Made by a program: the position numbers and the translations under genes | From: Mugil cephalus | Lineage: Eukaryota; Chordata; Actinopteri; Mugiliformes; Mugilidae | NCBI RefSeq assembly: GCF_022458985.1 | Contig: NC_061772.1 | Coordinates: forward strand, 30,169,097-30,233,096 | Length of the DNA: 64,000 nucleotides | Direction: 5' to 3' | Shown here: piece after piece, positions 61,094-64,000 of the stretch | How positions within the stretch are numbered: position 1 is the first letter of the stretch | Layout of the letters: each line of letters begins with the position of its first letter | The notes under the pieces: generated by a model | What the model was told of the DNA's origin: nothing | What the model saw: only the letters and a program-made list of their open reading frames with translations | Database searches by the model: none

Positions 61094-63200
61094 TGCAGAT
61101 ACACAGCTGTACACAAACACGACACAATCATATTAGAACTACAGTGATTCGCTACAGCAACAACACTGACATTAATAGTCACCTTCTCAGTCTGTCTGTC
61201 CTGTCTGCAGCCACCTGTAGGAACAAAAAGAATCTTTACAAGCTACAGAACTCAGATTTATGCCAATATATAGGGAAAATAATGCACACATTAAAACATA
61301 CAAAATGTGCAGATGTGGAGACTATATGAATCTCCCAAACATCTCTCTATAGGCCTGTGAACCATATTTTAAAAAGGAAACAAACAATGAATAGTTTAAA
61401 CTACAGTGCAGGGAGGGAAGGGAAGTCTGAAGGGCTTATATAAAGACCTCTCCCATTTGAGAATGAACATTAATAGGTAATCAGAGGGTGGAGAAAAATA
61501 GAAATCCAATGATAAGCTACAGTATAGTTCTGATACAGAAATTAAAAACATGAAAAATAGAATAAGAGGGAAAAATAAAACAAAATAGTCAACAGAAGTA
61601 GCATATTGGACTGTGTGGACACGGTGCACTGGAGCTGCCTGTCTCTAGCCTCACAGAAGAATATCAGAGTGTATCAAACTGAGACTGAACATGACTGTAG
61701 CAGAGTCTTAAGATGCCATCGTACGAACAGCTTCTCCCAGACTGGCAATCAACCTGGATGGAAGGTGATCTTCCATCAATGCCCTCCCTCACCCAACATC
61801 TAGACCACCCCTTTTGTGAGGACAACACAGGGCCCAAAACCAGCAGCAAGAGCTGCAAGAGCTGACCCAGGTCAGGTCTTATTTTTAGGTCAACTCCACA
61901 GTCCCTTTCCATTATTTAACTAATCGTATCATAGGAGGCTGCAGTGGGAGTGGACAGAAAAAGCTTTTGAGGCACAACAACAAGGCTCCACCTGGAGTGG
62001 AGGAGGGAAACATCGAAAACATGCAGTTCAGTGGGTCCTGAGGACGAGAACTGAGAAACACTGATATAAAGTGATATATAAACTCTCTGTTGAAAAAAAT
62101 AAAATCACCACACTAAAAACATTTAGATTTGTAGTAGTAAAGATTTACAATTGTTAAACACTAAACTAAAAATGAGCAGTACCTGCAAGTTGAGCTTGAT
62201 CCGTGAGTCAGGAAGAGTGATAATGAAAGCAGAGAATCTCATGAATAACACAAGAGAAGAAACTGTGAGGCAAGCAACAGGAGTTTTCAACTCTTTAGTT
62301 ACTGCAATCTTTTTTGCATGTTATACGCATGTTTGAATAGAATAGGTTGAGGCACTTTCATAACCTGTACATGGTTCCTGCAATGAATTGAGCATGTGTG
62401 ACAGGTTGATGCTCTATTTGACTTCGTTATTGGATGTTTGAGGTGTGGACTTGATCCTGAACCTATTTAACTTCATTAATTAAGACCATTACAGAATCCT
62501 GACTGATGTAAATGATCTCAGGCTTTTGATTGACAACTTGTACATTACAAACTACGCCCTTTAGTTCTCTTGTGCTTAATGCAGTACAAAAGTGATGCTT
62601 TTTATTTTAATAAATAAGATATCTGAGACATTTCTGTTCTCCTGTGTCAGCACAGACCATAATGTTAATGTTTTCATTTCATCCACTGTTGTGTTCTCCT
62701 TGGTGCCAGACGCTTCCAGATCAGTCGTTGTGTGTTACGTAAGAGAAGGTGTTTGGGTTGAAGATTATATCAGCACGTCATAATTCAGGTCATCAGCTGT
62801 AATCCAGTGTAAAGCCTCAACAGCTCCTTCCAAATTTTCCTGATTGAATCCGTTGTGATGTTATCTGATCTAATCCGGCCGTACTGCATCTAATCGCTGT
62901 AATACATTTGGAAAGGATGCATGATCAGCTAAGAATCTACTGGAGTGACATTTTGTGGGTTCACGTCTCCTCTGTTGGTTTCGTTTTTCAGTTTGTGTGT
63001 TCACTGATATCTACTGGTCCTGTGGACAGTTTTTATTCTCACCATCCACAACCACACGGCGCAGAAATAATCTCACTGATGATCTAATATGCTCCATGTG
63101 TGGTAAACAAACCAGGGCGTGCAGCAGGGGGGACGAGCTGTTCTCAGGGTCATAAGATTATCTCTGAAAATACCTCATCTCAGCTCCATTATCAGCTTTG
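61094..63200. other. Intergenic region right of the NLR gene
   Basis: No gene is supported. Reading frames are short and unlike any family I know. The NLR promoter should lie in its left part; I see no clear TATA box there. Confidence 0.4.
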
Positions 63201-63219
63201 CTTATGAGCAGGAGCAGGG

Positions 63220-63360
63220 TATATAAGTGCTGCAGGTGTTTGAACGCACACAACAGAGAGAGACTGCAAAAAGAAAGAGAAACTTCTCTTTGTTTTGCAT
63301 TTGCACTTTGCTCAGCTCTTCAAGAAAGCTTCTCTTCCCGGTGACACCACAAACAAAGTA
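63220..63360 (+). promoter_or_regulatory. Promoter and first (5' UTR) exon of a plus-strand gene beyond the window
   Basis: TATATAAG at 63220-63227 is followed about 25-30 bases later by a probable start (acgcacacaacagagagag). GAAAGAGAAACT at 63273-63284 fits the ISRE core GAAANNGAAACT exactly. A splice donor follows (AAA|GTAGGT at about 63358, or GTAG|GTGAAC). There is no ATG in the leader, so it should be a non-coding first exon whose coding part is off the right edge. Gene identity is unknown; the ISRE suggests interferon control, but its place in the transcribed leader is unusual. Confidence 0.55.
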
Positions 63361-64000
63361 GGTGAACTTTTCTCAGCTTCATCAACCGGCAAAATGTTTT
63401 TCCTTCGTCTTTTTTCTGTCTTTTAAATAGAAAGAACTTTAAGGATTTTTAGTTTTACTTCATTTTTTAAGATGTTGACTTAAAAAACTCAAAGTCTGGT
63501 GGCAATTCAACATGAGCACAAAAGAAAATCTAAAAACTATTTTAGATCATTGTTCTTGTTAAATACGTTTGAAGGTATAAGGGTATAACTGTCTGTTTTC
63601 GACTACTCTTGATTTCACCTTCAAAACTGTTCATCCTGCCTTGTTTGGTGTCGTTTGTCTTCATCACAGCTTCTCTCATGTTTATTTTTAACTCATTTTT
63701 ATTGAACAACAAAATGAACCTACAAAAACACAAAATAAATGAAATCCAAGTAGCAAAATGTAAATTTTCTTGCTGTGAAAGCCACAAACTTGTTTAAAGG
63801 ACCATTTTTTTTATAAACTAGAACGAAAATATAAATTGTAAATATAAAAAAATGTAACTATTTACATTAAAATACAGGCAATGAACACAGAAAACATCTA
63901 GATAATTTAGAGGATTTTTCTTGGTTAATCTTTTTTGTGTTGTTGTGTGTTTTGTGTAGGAATGATTACATTAGCTTATCCAAAAACTAAACTAAGGAAG
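63361..64000 (+). other. Probable first intron of the right-edge gene
   Basis: AT-rich, non-coding, continuing past the donor near 63358 to the window end. Nothing else recognised. Confidence 0.35.

Noticed and set aside
1-64000. CRISPR arrays, prokaryotic operons, rRNA or tRNA genes
   Set aside because: No regularly spaced repeat-spacer structure, no tRNA cloverleaf and no rRNA sequence noticed; the window is vertebrate nuclear DNA.

Overview
The window looks like a piece of a teleost fish chromosome. The evidence is spliced vertebrate genes, a fish-type NLR gene (FISNA-NACHT-LRR-B30.2), several copies of the very large interferon-inducible GTPase family (GVIN/VLIG/URGCP), a rassf7 gene, and many fish-style transposon remains (Ty3/gypsy, L1- and L2-like LINEs, hAT, Tc1, CA/GT microsatellites). 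Species cannot be read from the sequence. A 500-base N run at 15910-16409 is an assembly gap.

Layout: (1) 1-8750: a gypsy pol scrap, then an intact plus-strand GVIN copy (A, large exon 1250-5895) and an intergenic stretch. (2) 8755-14878: rassf7 on the minus strand, four coding exons; its second intron holds a 3.2 kb near-perfect palindromic transposon (10489-13704) flanked by an 8-bp target duplication. (3) 16410-50200: a minus-strand array of GVIN duplicons: copy B (3' end lost in the gap, start at 21265), pseudogene D (30200-33808) and intact copy C (41333-46375). B, C and D each have a tiny first coding exon (40-46 nt) that splices in phase to one huge exon. Between them lie repeated upstream blocks, a 3-3.5 kb segmental duplication (25.7-29.3 kb against 37.5-40.8 kb), remnants of the 5' exons of an NLR gene, a 1.85 kb LTR-like insertion (23608-25460) and a young but internally deleted gypsy element (46446-48293) with matching LTRs and a 5-bp target duplication. 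(4) 50400-53050: LINE and gypsy debris, including a solo LTR inserted in a gypsy reverse-transcriptase remnant. (5) 53059-61093: a complete ten-exon minus-strand NLR (NLRC3-like) gene encoding about 1159 aa. (6) 61100-64000: mostly non-coding, ending with a TATA box, a leader carrying an exact ISRE-type motif, and a splice donor, probably the promoter and first exon of a plus-strand gene lying beyond the window.

Functionally this is an innate-immune cluster: interferon-inducible giant GTPases and a cytosolic NLR sensor, both fast-duplicating families in fish, interleaved by duplication and transposition around one conserved signalling gene (rassf7). All exon models are read by eye from splice signals, reading phase and family similarity; none was confirmed by alignment or RNA data.
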